DNA from: an uncultured bacterium
Lineage (GTDB): Bacteria; Planctomycetota; Phycisphaerae; Phycisphaerales; SM1A02
DNA length: 39,647 nt
Assembly (NCBI GenBank): GCA_903831295.1
Contig: CAIKXA010000091.1
Coordinates: 1-39,647, forward strand
Reading direction: 5' to 3'
Position 1 is the stretch's first letter. Every line of letters starts with the position of its first letter. The notes beneath the pieces are model-generated. The model was not told where the DNA came from. It saw nothing but the letters and a program-made list of their open reading frames with translations, and made no database searches. A program made the translations under genes and the position numbers. Positions 16,940-25,381 of the stretch are shown piece by piece.

Positions 16940-18621
16940 CCGACTCCGCGCCCATGCTTGACCGCGGGCAGTTTTCAAAGCTGTTTCCATTTCATTTTAT
17001 TTTGGACGTGGACATGCGGATCCTTGATATGGGATCGGTACTGGCGCGTATTTGCCCCAAGGTCGTTCCAGGCGACGACATCAATGATCATTTCTTGATG
17101 TTTCGTCTTGGATCCGAACCAGTGAAGTCGCTCAGTCGTGACTTCATTTTGCGGCAACAAAGCACGCTGTTTGTTTTCAAATCTACATCAACCGATTTAA
17201 TGCTGCGTTGTCAGGTTCTGATCTTGCGCGACCCTGAACGCTACCTTTTTCTTGGCTCGCCATGGGTGCGCAATCCAACGGAATTAAAAGCCTTGCATTT
17301 GGTTTTGCACGACTTCGCGCTGCATGATTCCACGGTCGATCTTTTGCAACTGGTTCAACTCACAAGCACTTCACTGCATGACGCCAAGCAACTCTCTGAA
17401 AAACTTGAGCAGCGCGTGGCTGATCGCACCGCTGAACTTGTGCTAGCAAACTCCGAACTGTCGCGCGTGATGCGCTCCAAGGATGATTTCTTGTCGGCCA
17501 TGAGCCATGAATTGCGCACGCCGCTCAACGCCATTCTTGGACTTTCCGAATCGCTGGCTGAGGGCGTGTACGGAGATATGAACGTCAAGCAAGTCAAATC
17601 CATCAACACCATCGCGGAAAGTGGCCACCATCTTTTGGCGCTCATCAACGACTTGTTGGACATCGCCAAAATTGGCGCTGGAAAAATGGAATTGGAGTTG
17701 ACCAACACCCATGTGGAAGATGTATGTCAAGCAAGCTTGCGACTTGTACTTGAGCTGGCGCAAAAGAAAAATTTAAAACTCGCGCTGAGTATGGACAACA
17801 AATCCGTCATGCTTACGGCCGACGAGCGCCGCCTGAAACAAATTTTGGTGAACCTGCTTTCCAACGCCATAAAGTTCACGCCCGAAGGCGGCAGCGTGAC
17901 CCTGGCGACAACATGCGATGTGGAAAGTGAATCCCTTATGTTCTCGGTTCGGGACACTGGTATTGGAATCGCCGCCGAAGATCTAAGCCGACTCTTTAGT
18001 CCATTCACACAATTGGATTCCAAACTCTCACGCCAATACGCAGGCACTGGACTTGGTCTCACTCTTGTGCTGAGGTTGGTGGAAATGCATGGCGGAAGCG
18101 TGACTGTGGAAAGTGAAATTGGCAAAGGCAGTTGCTTCACCATTCGAATTCCCTGCAAGGGCTTGGATACTTTGATCCCACACAACCCCAGCGGCACAAC
18201 AACCCTATCTGAAATCACTGTCACCCAAGAACTTCCAAGCAACACTCCCCTTATCTTGGTCGCCGATGACAATGAGATCAACCTGATGACGGTCACTGAT
18301 TATTTGCGTGCCAACAAATTGCGAGTGATTCAAGCGCGCGATGGTTTAGAGGCGGTCAAGATGGTGCGCGAGCACGCTCCTTCGTTGGTGCTCATGGATA
18401 TTCAAATGCCCCTGATGGATGGTCTTGATGCCATTGCCCATTTACGTGCCGACGACAAGCACACCGCCATGCCTATCATCGCTTTAACTTCTCGTGCCAT
18501 GGTGGGCGACCGCGAACGCTGCATGGCTGTTGGCGCCAACGACTATCTCAGCAAGCCTGTGAACATGAAACAACTTGTGAAGACCATTCACACCCACTTG
18601 CCTAAAAACGAAACGCGCTAA
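16936..18621 (+). CDS. HNOBA-domain hybrid sensor histidine kinase (NO signalling partner of H-NOX)
   Basis: A 561-aa soluble kinase. Residues 12-145 form an HNOBA domain, the PAS-like haem-NO-binding-associated module of soluble guanylate cyclase: it opens FPFHFILDVDMRILDMG and ends with the LHDSTVDLLQL helix. A short coiled coil leads to a HisKA domain with His191 in SHELRTPLNAI. The HATPase domain has N310 (NLLSNAIKF), DTGIGI and GTGLGL. A receiver follows with Asp488 (LMDIQMP) and Lys540. No membrane segment is seen, so signal must come from the cytosolic H-NOX protein encoded just upstream. The start ATG at 16936 overlaps the H-NOX stop. A hybrid kinase normally passes phosphate through an HPt protein; none is encoded here, so either one lies elsewhere or transfer to the next gene's receiver is direct. 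Confidence 0.95.
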   Translation: MTDSAPMLDRGQFSKLFPFHFILDVDMRILDMGSVLARICPKVVPGDDINDHFLMFRLGSEPVKSLSRDFILRQQSTLFVFKSTSTDLMLRCQVLILRDPERYLFLGSPWVRNPTELKALHLVLHDFALHDSTVDLLQLVQLTSTSLHDAKQLSEKLEQRVADRTAELVLANSELSRVMRSKDDFLSAMSHELRTPLNAILGLSESLAEGVYGDMNVKQVKSINTIAESGHHLLALINDLLDIAKIGAGKMELELTNTHVEDVCQASLRLVLELAQKKNLKLALSMDNKSVMLTADERRLKQILVNLLSNAIKFTPEGGSVTLATTCDVESESLMFSVRDTGIGIAAEDLSRLFSPFTQLDSKLSRQYAGTGLGLTLVLRLVEMHGGSVTVESEIGKGSCFTIRIPCKGLDTLIPHNPSGTTTLSEITVTQELPSNTPLILVADDNEINLMTVTDYLRANKLRVIQARDGLEAVKMVREHAPSLVLMDIQMPLMDGLDAIAHLRADDKHTAMPIIALTSRAMVGDRERCMAVGANDYLSKPVNMKQLVKTIHTHLPKNETR

Positions 18622-18633
18622 ATAAAATACGCC

Positions 18634-19650
18634 ATGACCACAACAGCAAATATTTTAATTGTGGATGACGACTCACGCGGTCGTGAAACATTGGAGGCGC
18701 TGCTGACTGGATTGGGTCACAACCTGCACTTTAGCGACAGTGGATTTGCCGCACTGAAGCAAGCCAGCGTGCTGCCGCCAGATCTTATTTTGCTCGATGT
18801 GAATATGCCGGGCATTGATGGATTTGAAGTGTGCCGCAGACTTCGCGCGGATCCAATTTTAACCGACGTGCCAGTGGTCATGACCACTGCGCTTGACGAC
18901 AAGGCGTCGCGGATTGAAGGCATTGAGGCGGGCGCAGACGATTTTATTACCAAGCCGATCGATCGCCTGGAAATTCGCGCGCGCGTGAACACCATCATTC
19001 GATTGAATCGCTATCGAAAGTTAATGAAGCAACAAGCTGATTTGTTGCAGGCGCACCGTGAATTGCAAGAAGCCTATGAGGCCACATTGAAGGGCTGGGT
19101 GTACGGACTGGATTTGCGCGACTGCGAAACCGCGGATCATTCTCGGCGCGTGACGCTGCTCACTGTGGAACTTGCGCGCTTGATGGGAATGCCAGAAACC
19201 GAATTGATCAATGTTCGACGCAGTGCGCTCTTGCATGACATTGGAAAAATAGCTGTGCCGGACCATATCTTGCACAAGCCAGGACCACTGACAGAAGCTG
19301 AATGGGTGATCATGCGTAAGCATCCACAAACCGCCCACGACATGCTGGCTCCTATTGAATACTTACGTTCGGCGCTTGATATTCCATTTTGCCATCACGA
19401 ACGCTGGGATGGCACTGGCTATCCCCGCAGACTCAAGGGCGAACAAATTCCATTGGTCGCGCGCATCTTTGCTGTGATCGATGTGTTTGACGCACTCTCA
19501 TCCGACCGCCCCTACCGCAAGGCATGGCCCCACGAAAAAATCATCGAGTACATGCGCGAGCAATCAGGAAAGCACTTTGATCCCAAAGCGGTCGAACTGT
19601 TCTTGCAAATGATGGCGGGCGAATCCCAGCCATCAACCACCCAGGCGTAA
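18634..19650 (+). CDS. response regulator with HD-GYP c-di-GMP phosphodiesterase domain
   Basis: 338 aa. Receiver domain 5-120 with the acidic pocket DDD (11-13), phospho-acceptor Asp55 (LLDVNMPG) and Lys107. A helical linker is followed by an HD-GYP domain (about 150-330) with His169, HDIGK (His201, Asp202), the HH pair 254-255 and the GYP motif 262-264 (HHERWDGTGYP). All residues needed to bind metal and hydrolyse c-di-GMP are in place. It starts 12 bases after the kinase stop and completes the operon. In Shewanella and Vibrio, H-NOX signalling also reaches an HD-GYP regulator (HnoB) through a kinase, so a role in NO control of c-di-GMP, and hence of attachment or biofilm, is a fair inference. 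Convergent with the next gene, two bases apart. Confidence 0.95.
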   Translation: MTTTANILIVDDDSRGRETLEALLTGLGHNLHFSDSGFAALKQASVLPPDLILLDVNMPGIDGFEVCRRLRADPILTDVPVVMTTALDDKASRIEGIEAGADDFITKPIDRLEIRARVNTIIRLNRYRKLMKQQADLLQAHRELQEAYEATLKGWVYGLDLRDCETADHSRRVTLLTVELARLMGMPETELINVRRSALLHDIGKIAVPDHILHKPGPLTEAEWVIMRKHPQTAHDMLAPIEYLRSALDIPFCHHERWDGTGYPRRLKGEQIPLVARIFAVIDVFDALSSDRPYRKAWPHEKIIEYMREQSGKHFDPKAVELFLQMMAGESQPSTTQA

Positions 19651-19652
19651 TT

Positions 19653-20573
19653 TTATTTTTCCTTGTTGGTGTTGGCCAGCGCGATCACTTTTGCCGCGTC
19701 GCCTGAACCTTGGAACACAGCCAAAAATGGCGCTGGATTCGCGGGCAAAGTAGCCCAACCCACTTTCTGTCCCATGGTGAGATTGCATGTCACCACAAGA
19801 AGATCGCCACACTTTGTGGCGCGCGCGTCTGCGATCACAGGCAACTCGGTGGTCGCCATCTTCGCGCCCTTGATCATGTCGTCGCGCACTTTCTGCCCCT
19901 TGAAATTCACAACTTGCATGCCTGTTGCCAACATGGCGTCGAACGTGGGTAAATCTTTTTTATGCTGCGCCATTAACAACTTGGTCAACATTGCGGCACC
20001 CTGAGTATTCAACGCCGCGTCGCCGGCAAACGTTGGCGCGGCTGGCGCGGGGCGCGGGGATGGCGAATTGAGAGAAGCCCACGCCGCCATTTTCCAAGCG
20101 CCATCAACAATCTGCCACACCCCCAAGCGAGGCATGGCGTCTGAAGAAAGTTTTTTGCCATCTATTTCTTGATCGGCTTTCACAAGACACGTTGCGATCA
20201 ACGCGTCGCCCACACGCGTGGCAATCACATCGCTCACCTTGGGCGACTTGGTTCCCAAGTTGCTGATGTGGCTCATGCTTGTTGCGGGATCAAATACACC
20301 CTCGAAAGTGATCACTTGGAAAGTGGGTTGCATGGCGGCCATGACGCCCTTCATGTCCTTGTCCGTGATTTGCTGAAACCAACCGTTGATCAGTTTTGCG
20401 GCAAGCGCGTTCAATCCCGCTTCATCCGCGGGCCATGAAGCGGCGGGCGCGGCTGCTGCGGCGGAAACTGGCGCAGCGGGAGCACTTGCTTGCGCGAACA
20501 GTGGCGCGGACATCATGTTTGGAAGAAGCAAGGCCGCGGCGAAAAGCGATTTACAAATGCGAGTGGTATTCAT
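19653..20573 (-). CDS. exported protein with two tandem NTF2-like (SnoaL-type) domains
   Basis: The ATG at 20573 begins a signal peptide (MNTTRICKSLFAAALLLPNM) followed by an Ala/Pro-rich stretch; the TTG at 20579 only adds two residues. Two halves of about 115 residues look like diverged copies: each opens with a helix (LNALAAKLINGWFQQITDKD and AAMLTKLLMAQHKKDL), has a strand pair around VITFEGVFD or VVNFKGQKV, and ends with strands in which TCLVKADQ matches TCNLTMGQ. A Pro/Ala linker joins them. This is the layout of NTF2-like or DUF4440 proteins, whose members range from enzymes to small-molecule binders. No catalytic residue can be assigned. The stop is two bases from the HD-GYP stop. Confidence 0.82.
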   Translation of the reverse strand: MNTTRICKSLFAAALLLPNMMSAPLFAQASAPAAPVSAAAAAPAASWPADEAGLNALAAKLINGWFQQITDKDMKGVMAAMQPTFQVITFEGVFDPATSMSHISNLGTKSPKVSDVIATRVGDALIATCLVKADQEIDGKKLSSDAMPRLGVWQIVDGAWKMAAWASLNSPSPRPAPAAPTFAGDAALNTQGAAMLTKLLMAQHKKDLPTFDAMLATGMQVVNFKGQKVRDDMIKGAKMATTELPVIADARATKCGDLLVVTCNLTMGQKVGWATLPANPAPFLAVFQGSGDAAKVIALANTNKEK

Positions 20574-20711
20574 GTGCAAGTTGTACCAAATCCAGTCGCG
20601 CGTCGAGTTTTAATCCGGCTGGGGATTAATCCATTAGAAATATTTTATGAATGCGGCGAAAAATAATATCCCAATCAATCGGCTCCCGAAAAAGAATCAT
20701 GACGAAACAAT

Positions 20712-21491
20712 TCACTGCGCTGCCGGTATCGATTCTGCGCGCGATAAAACAGTTTGAAGCTCGATGGGCTGAATCGCCATCTGCCCAACAAATGGACGCG
20801 CGTGAACCATGAGAACCGCGAAACAAAATGAAATGGCCAGCGTTACCAAAGCCAGTGCCAATTTACGTCCACGCGGGGCCTCGCCATGCAATGCGCCAAT
20901 TGAAATTAATAACAGTACTGCCAGTGCAAAGACAACTCCCCAACGCGATGGAGACATGTACGTCATGCCGTCGCGGATGCGAACTTGGCGGAATTTTTCA
21001 GCGGCTTTCACGACTTCCATCATGTTTGGATCGCCGCTGTTTTTTGCAAGTTCACGCAACTTTGTAATTTCAACTGGACGAACCACCGTGAAAGGCTTGC
21101 CGCTTAATTTGGGCCATTCTGTCTCTATCAGATTGCGCGTGTACACAGCGACTGTTTTGCGGATCTCTTTCCCCCGAGCGGGATCGCTCAGACCGTCGCA
21201 GTCATCCAGCAATGCTGCCAACGCAGCGGCTTCATCATTCACAGCGGCATGAACACGGTCGCCTCGATCCCAAATCCAGACGGCGTTGAAAGAAATCAAC
21301 AATCCAAACGCCAGCGCGATTTGCGATGTCACTTCGGCCTCAAACTTGACGAGTTTTTTTCCGTTGGGCCCGCATAAAATGGGCACAATCCAAATATTCA
21401 CAATCACCGCAACGCACGACCAAAGCGTAATCGCAGCAATGACGATCACTGGTGTGGGAAACGACAGGAACTTGTCTACAACTGGATACAT
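20712..21491 (-). CDS. DUF4239 (bestrophin-like) membrane protein
   Basis: 259 aa with four predicted transmembrane helices arranged 2+2: residues about 12-35, 55-73 (ALAFGLLISFNAVWIWDRGD), then a soluble helical domain, and two more at about 185-200 and 210-230. The conserved signature of DUF4239, a helix ending in W-D-R/x-G followed by A-x-x-x-EA-A-L, is seen at VWIWDRGDRVHAAVNDEAAALAAL. The family is distantly related to bestrophin chloride channels, but transport has not been established for it. The ATG at 21491 is in the right place for the first helix. No link to the neighbours is evident. Confidence 0.85.
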   Translation of the reverse strand: MYPVVDKFLSFPTPVIVIAAITLWSCVAVIVNIWIVPILCGPNGKKLVKFEAEVTSQIALAFGLLISFNAVWIWDRGDRVHAAVNDEAAALAALLDDCDGLSDPARGKEIRKTVAVYTRNLIETEWPKLSGKPFTVVRPVEITKLRELAKNSGDPNMMEVVKAAEKFRQVRIRDGMTYMSPSRWGVVFALAVLLLISIGALHGEAPRGRKLALALVTLAISFCFAVLMVHARPFVGQMAIQPIELQTVLSRAESIPAAQ

Positions 21492-21568
21492 TTTCCGAGC
21501 ATAGCAACGCTGCCTAATGACGAAAGTGGATCGATGCTTATGTGGCTATGCCAAAGTTTGGCCTCAAT

Positions 21569-23329
21569 TCACTTCGTGCCAATCACCAATTGCTCCAACA
21601 ACTCCACCCCAACTGGTTCATGGGCTTGAAGTGGCACAACTGCGTAGCGTTTGGCGTGTGTTTGCGAGACCAATGCAATTTGTTTCAACTCGTTGAGCGC
21701 GCGCTGTTGCAACAACGGCGACACGGGCCGCGCCAATGCCAAACTGTTATTCACAATCCAAGCCCATGGCTCAATACCGGCTCGGCGCAAATCCAATTGC
21801 AGATTGGCGGCCTCAAGAACCGGCGTAGTTTCCGCCAATGTCACCAACAGAACTTTGGTTTGCTGTGAATCCTGCAACTGCATCATGGGGGTTGTGAAAT
21901 GAATTTTTGATTGAGTCATCTGCCGCGCAATTTCGCGGTGATACGCGCCCGTGGCATCAAGCAGCAAAAGTGTGTGACCCGTTGGCGCGGTGTCCATCAC
22001 CACGAAGCATTTCCCCGCCTCACGAATAATGCGTGAAAATGCGCTAAATACCGCTATTTCTTCAGTACACGGCGAGCGCAAATCTTCCAGCAACATCATT
22101 CGACCTTGTTCATCCAAATCCTTTCCTTTGGTCTCCATCACATGCGATTGGTAGCGCGCAGTTTCAATAGCGGGATCAATGCGACTCACTTGCAGATTTA
22201 CAAGAGCGCCGTGCAACGTCTCGGATAGATGCGCCGCGGGATCGGATGTTGTCAGATGAACTTTGTGGCCACGTCGAGCAAGCGCCACGGCGATCGCCGC
22301 CGCCAAAGTTGTTTTGCCAACGCCTCCCTTGCCCATGAGCATCACCAAACCGTGGCCGTCCACTTCAATTCCATCGACCAACGTGGATAGTTGGGGAGCG
22401 TTGAACTGAGCAAGCACAACCGGCGCGCACGGTGGATCGCATGCGCCCGGCTTGAATAATTCTCGCAATGAGGCAAGTCCAACCAAGTTGAATGCCTTCA
22501 ACGGCACATGGTCGATAGGTAATTGTCGCAGGATTACCGGCATGTTCGCCAACGCTTGCTGCTCACGAAGCACAACAGCGGCCGCCAGCGGATCGTTCAA
22601 TGCCTCGCTCTGCGGCAAAATTCCATTGATCACTAAATATTGATTCGCAAAGTGAATCGCGGCCAATTCCTCATGCGTTCGCGACACTTCGCGCAATGCC
22701 GAACTTTGCGCGCGCGCCACCAACACCAAGCGCGTCAGAGTTGGACTTGCAAGCGCGTCCACCGCGGCCTTGTATTGATCACGCTGCTTTTGCAAGCCAG
22801 ACAAAGGCCCCAAGCATGACGCATCGCCCCCGCCCTCTTTCAGAAACCCGCTCCATGCGCCAGGCAATTTCAACAAACGAATGGTGTGGCCAGTTGGCGC
22901 GGTGTCAAAAAGAATGTGGTCATATTGCTTGGTTAACTCGGTGTCCGTCAGCAGAGATGTAAACTCATCAAAGGCCGCGATCTCGGTGGTGCATGCGCCA
23001 GAGAGTTGCTCCTCGATTCCTTTCACAACCGCTTCGGGCAACACCGCGCGCACCGGACCAACAATGCGCTCTCGATAGGCTTGCGCGGCTGCGGGTGGAT
23101 CAATTTCCAGAGCCGAGAGATTTTCAACGCTAGGAATCGCTGTGATGTGATTGCCAATGGCTACGCCAAACACCTGTCCAACATTGGAGGCCGGGTCCGT
23201 GCTAACCAACAACACGCGCGAACCTTGGTCCGCCAATCTCACCGCCGTGGCGCATGCGAGAGAAGTTTTTCCCACGCCGCCCTTGCCGGTGAAAAACATG
23301 AATTGCGGAGGAGAATCAAGAAAAAGCAC
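21569..23329 (-). CDS. arsA: ArsA arsenite-transporting ATPase (two-domain)
   Basis: Duplicated P-loop ATPase that powers arsenite efflux with ArsB. Both halves carry GKGGVGKT (residues 15-22 and about 333-340) and the DTAPTGHT signal-transduction motif. The three metalloid-binding cysteines are Cys113 (SGACTTEIA), Cys172 (ASCLGPLSG) and Cys421 (SPCTEEIA), at the same places as Cys113, Cys172 and Cys422 of the plasmid R773 enzyme. That agreement, together with GAAGGAG six bases ahead, fixes the start at the GTG at 23329 rather than the longer open frame from 23425; the protein is 586 aa. It follows arsD by 37 bases in one operon. No arsB, acr3 or arsR is present in the window, so the membrane pump must be encoded elsewhere. 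Confidence 0.95.
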   Translation of the reverse strand: MLFLDSPPQFMFFTGKGGVGKTSLACATAVRLADQGSRVLLVSTDPASNVGQVFGVAIGNHITAIPSVENLSALEIDPPAAAQAYRERIVGPVRAVLPEAVVKGIEEQLSGACTTEIAAFDEFTSLLTDTELTKQYDHILFDTAPTGHTIRLLKLPGAWSGFLKEGGGDASCLGPLSGLQKQRDQYKAAVDALASPTLTRLVLVARAQSSALREVSRTHEELAAIHFANQYLVINGILPQSEALNDPLAAAVVLREQQALANMPVILRQLPIDHVPLKAFNLVGLASLRELFKPGACDPPCAPVVLAQFNAPQLSTLVDGIEVDGHGLVMLMGKGGVGKTTLAAAIAVALARRGHKVHLTTSDPAAHLSETLHGALVNLQVSRIDPAIETARYQSHVMETKGKDLDEQGRMMLLEDLRSPCTEEIAVFSAFSRIIREAGKCFVVMDTAPTGHTLLLLDATGAYHREIARQMTQSKIHFTTPMMQLQDSQQTKVLLVTLAETTPVLEAANLQLDLRRAGIEPWAWIVNNSLALARPVSPLLQQRALNELKQIALVSQTHAKRYAVVPLQAHEPVGVELLEQLVIGTK

Positions 23330-23366
23330 GCTTGTCTCCTTCAAAAATATTCTTGACTTGAGCGCA

Positions 23367-23729
23367 TCAAGAGCAGCAACCTTTGCCACCGCAACAATCG
23401 CCACCTTTGGGTTTGTCTTGCGCAACTTGCAAGTTGGTCCAACGCTTCAATTCTTCACGACTTGGATAACGCCCCGCAAGAGCGATCTCTCCGTTGAGCA
23501 ACACCAAGGGCAAACCATCTGGTCCCGCGCGTTGAAGAAAACTTTTTACGACGGAATTTTCCGCGAACGCCATTGGTTGCTGCGCCAAATTAAATCGCTC
23601 AAGATTCACGCCTTGTTGTTTCACCCACTGCACATCCGCGGCAAAATGCACAAGTTGCTGATTGATGTCCACCCCACACACGCCAGTACCGCAACACATG
23701 GCGGGATCAAATACTTGAATTGTTGTCAT
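23367..23729 (-). CDS. arsD: ArsD arsenite metallochaperone
   Basis: 120 aa. Hands As(III) or Sb(III) to ArsA. The functional cysteines Cys12, Cys13 and Cys18 are present in MCCGTGVCGVD exactly as in the R773 protein. Two vicinal pairs near the C-terminus (Cys112-Cys113 and Cys118-Cys119, in GGDCCGGKGCCS) match the additional thiol pairs of that homologue. It is the first gene of the arsD-arsA operon and is divergent from the sulfur-metabolism operon across a 169-base AT-rich region. Confidence 0.95.
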   Translation of the reverse strand: MTTIQVFDPAMCCGTGVCGVDINQQLVHFAADVQWVKQQGVNLERFNLAQQPMAFAENSVVKSFLQRAGPDGLPLVLLNGEIALAGRYPSREELKRWTNLQVAQDKPKGGDCCGGKGCCS

Positions 23730-23762
23730 ACAAATCCTTTCTGTACTGTGAGCATCATAAGT

Positions 23763-23793
23763 GAATTAAGTATTTGAATTAAAGAATTTAAAG
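23763..23793. promoter_or_regulatory. three short direct repeats in the arsD / persulfide-dioxygenase intergenic region
   Basis: GAATTAAG (23763), GAATTAAAG (23776) and GAATTTAAAG (23784) lie in tandem in an AT-rich region between divergent operons, close to the arsD start. They could be a regulator binding site, or simply AT-rich promoter sequence. Confidence 0.3.
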
Positions 23794-23898
23794 ATTGATT
23801 TATTGAAACTATTGGAATGCAATCACCTTCAACACATGCAGGTTAGAATCACGTGGCGGGTGATCGATATAGGACATGGCGCGCACAAGGAGTTTTAA

Positions 23899-25320
23899 AT
23901 GTTTTTACGAATGGTGTATGACGACAAATTGGCCGAGGCCGCATATGTAATCGGTTGTCAACGCACGGGCGAGGCAATTGTGATTGATCCGGAACGCGAT
24001 GTGGATCGCTATGAAATGGTCGCGGCGGCCAACGGCTTGCGTATTGTTGCCGTGGCCGAAACTCACATCCATGCGGACTTTATTTCGGGCGCGCGCGAGC
24101 TGGCTGAGAAAGGCGTGAAAGTTTTTGTCAGTGACGAAGGCGACTCCGATTGGAAATACCAGTGGCTGAACAAGAAAATTGGCGGCGGAAGTTACAACCA
24201 TCAGTTGCTTCAAGACGGCGACATATTCATGATTGGAAAAATTCAACTCAAGGCCATCCACACGCCAGGGCACACGCCTGAGCATCTCAGTTTCATGGTC
24301 ACCGACATTGGCGGCGGCGCCGACAAACCAATGGGCGTGGCCACTGGTGATTTTATTTTTGTGGGCGATGTGGGCAGACCTGATCTGTTGGAATCGGCCG
24401 CTGGACTTGTGGGGATCGCGGACGAGTCGGCCCATCGTTTGCACAAGACCGTTGAAAATTTTATGAAATGGCCTGATTACCTGCAGGTTTGGCCAGGCCA
24501 CGGCGCGGGAAGTTCGTGTGGAAAATCTCTCGGCGCCGTGCCGCAAACCACGGTTGGTTATGAAAAAATGTTCAATCCTTCCATCTTGGCCGCCAAAAGC
24601 GAAACGCAATTTGTGGAATTTATTCTTGCCGGTCAACCAGAACCTCCGTTGTATTTCGCCAACATGAAACGCGACAACAAGATGGGGCCAAAAGTTTTAG
24701 GCGGCGTCCCAAAGTTGCGACACATCACTGCGGCAGAAATGAAATCCATCGATGGCCACACATGCGCCGTCATGGACACGCGGCCATGGGCTGATTTCAA
24801 AGCGGGACATATCGCCGGCGCACTTTCATTGCGTCTTTCCAATTCATTCAACACGGACGCGGGCTCAGTTATTGATGAACATGAAAAAATTTATCTCATT
24901 GTTCAAGCATCGCGCTTAGACGAAGCCGTGCGCGATCTCATTCGAGTTGGCCTGGACAACTTTGCGGGCTGGTTTGAGGCAAGTGACATGAAGCAATACG
25001 AAGCCGAGGGTGGGAAGCTTGTTTCCACAGACGAGGTTTCGGTCGCGCAGGCGCAAACATTGCTTGTGAGTGAGCACCCATTCGTGCTTGATGCGCGGCG
25101 CAAAACCGAATTCACGGCTGGCCATCTTCCTGGAGCAGTCAACATTGCGCACACCCGATTGCTGGCGCGTATTCAGGAAGTTCCAAAGAATCGTTCCGTG
25201 CTTGTGAACTGCTTAGGCGGCGGCCGCTCATCGCTTGCATGCTCACTACTACAGAAGCACGGCTATCAAGTTGCAAATCTTGCTGGTGGATTCAACGCTT
25301 GGCAACAGGCTAAAGCATGA
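23899..25320 (+). CDS. MBL-fold persulfide dioxygenase with two rhodanese domains (CstB/Blh-like)
   Basis: 473 aa. The N-terminal metallo-beta-lactamase domain (1-250) has the iron-site motif THIHAD (His56, His58, Asp60), His125 in HTPGHTPEH, Asp157 (VGDVGRPD) and His201 (WPGHGAGSSCGKSLG), the family hallmark of persulfide dioxygenases. Cys20 and Cys207 lie at or near positions of functional cysteines in staphylococcal CstB. Two rhodanese domains follow. The first (about 275-365) has lost its active-site Cys (IVQASRLDE), while the second (about 370-470) keeps Cys438 in the CLGGGRS loop. The expected reaction is conversion of persulfides to sulfite and/or thiosulfate in the cytosol, protecting against sulfide and sulfane sulfur. 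AAGGAG lies just upstream of the ATG. The next gene is another rhodanese, 61 bases on. Confidence 0.93.
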   Translation: MFLRMVYDDKLAEAAYVIGCQRTGEAIVIDPERDVDRYEMVAAANGLRIVAVAETHIHADFISGARELAEKGVKVFVSDEGDSDWKYQWLNKKIGGGSYNHQLLQDGDIFMIGKIQLKAIHTPGHTPEHLSFMVTDIGGGADKPMGVATGDFIFVGDVGRPDLLESAAGLVGIADESAHRLHKTVENFMKWPDYLQVWPGHGAGSSCGKSLGAVPQTTVGYEKMFNPSILAAKSETQFVEFILAGQPEPPLYFANMKRDNKMGPKVLGGVPKLRHITAAEMKSIDGHTCAVMDTRPWADFKAGHIAGALSLRLSNSFNTDAGSVIDEHEKIYLIVQASRLDEAVRDLIRVGLDNFAGWFEASDMKQYEAEGGKLVSTDEVSVAQAQTLLVSEHPFVLDARRKTEFTAGHLPGAVNIAHTRLLARIQEVPKNRSVLVNCLGGGRSSLACSLLQKHGYQVANLAGGFNAWQQAKA

Positions 25321-25381
25321 GTTGATCAGTGCATTGCGATATGCGCTTCGCGAAACCATCAATTGAATTTAGGAAATCCAT

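Noticed and set aside
23330..23425. 32-codon N-terminal extension of ArsA
   Set aside because: It runs into the arsD 3' end, and only the GTG at 23329 puts the two N-terminal metal cysteines at 113 and 172 and has a ribosome binding site.
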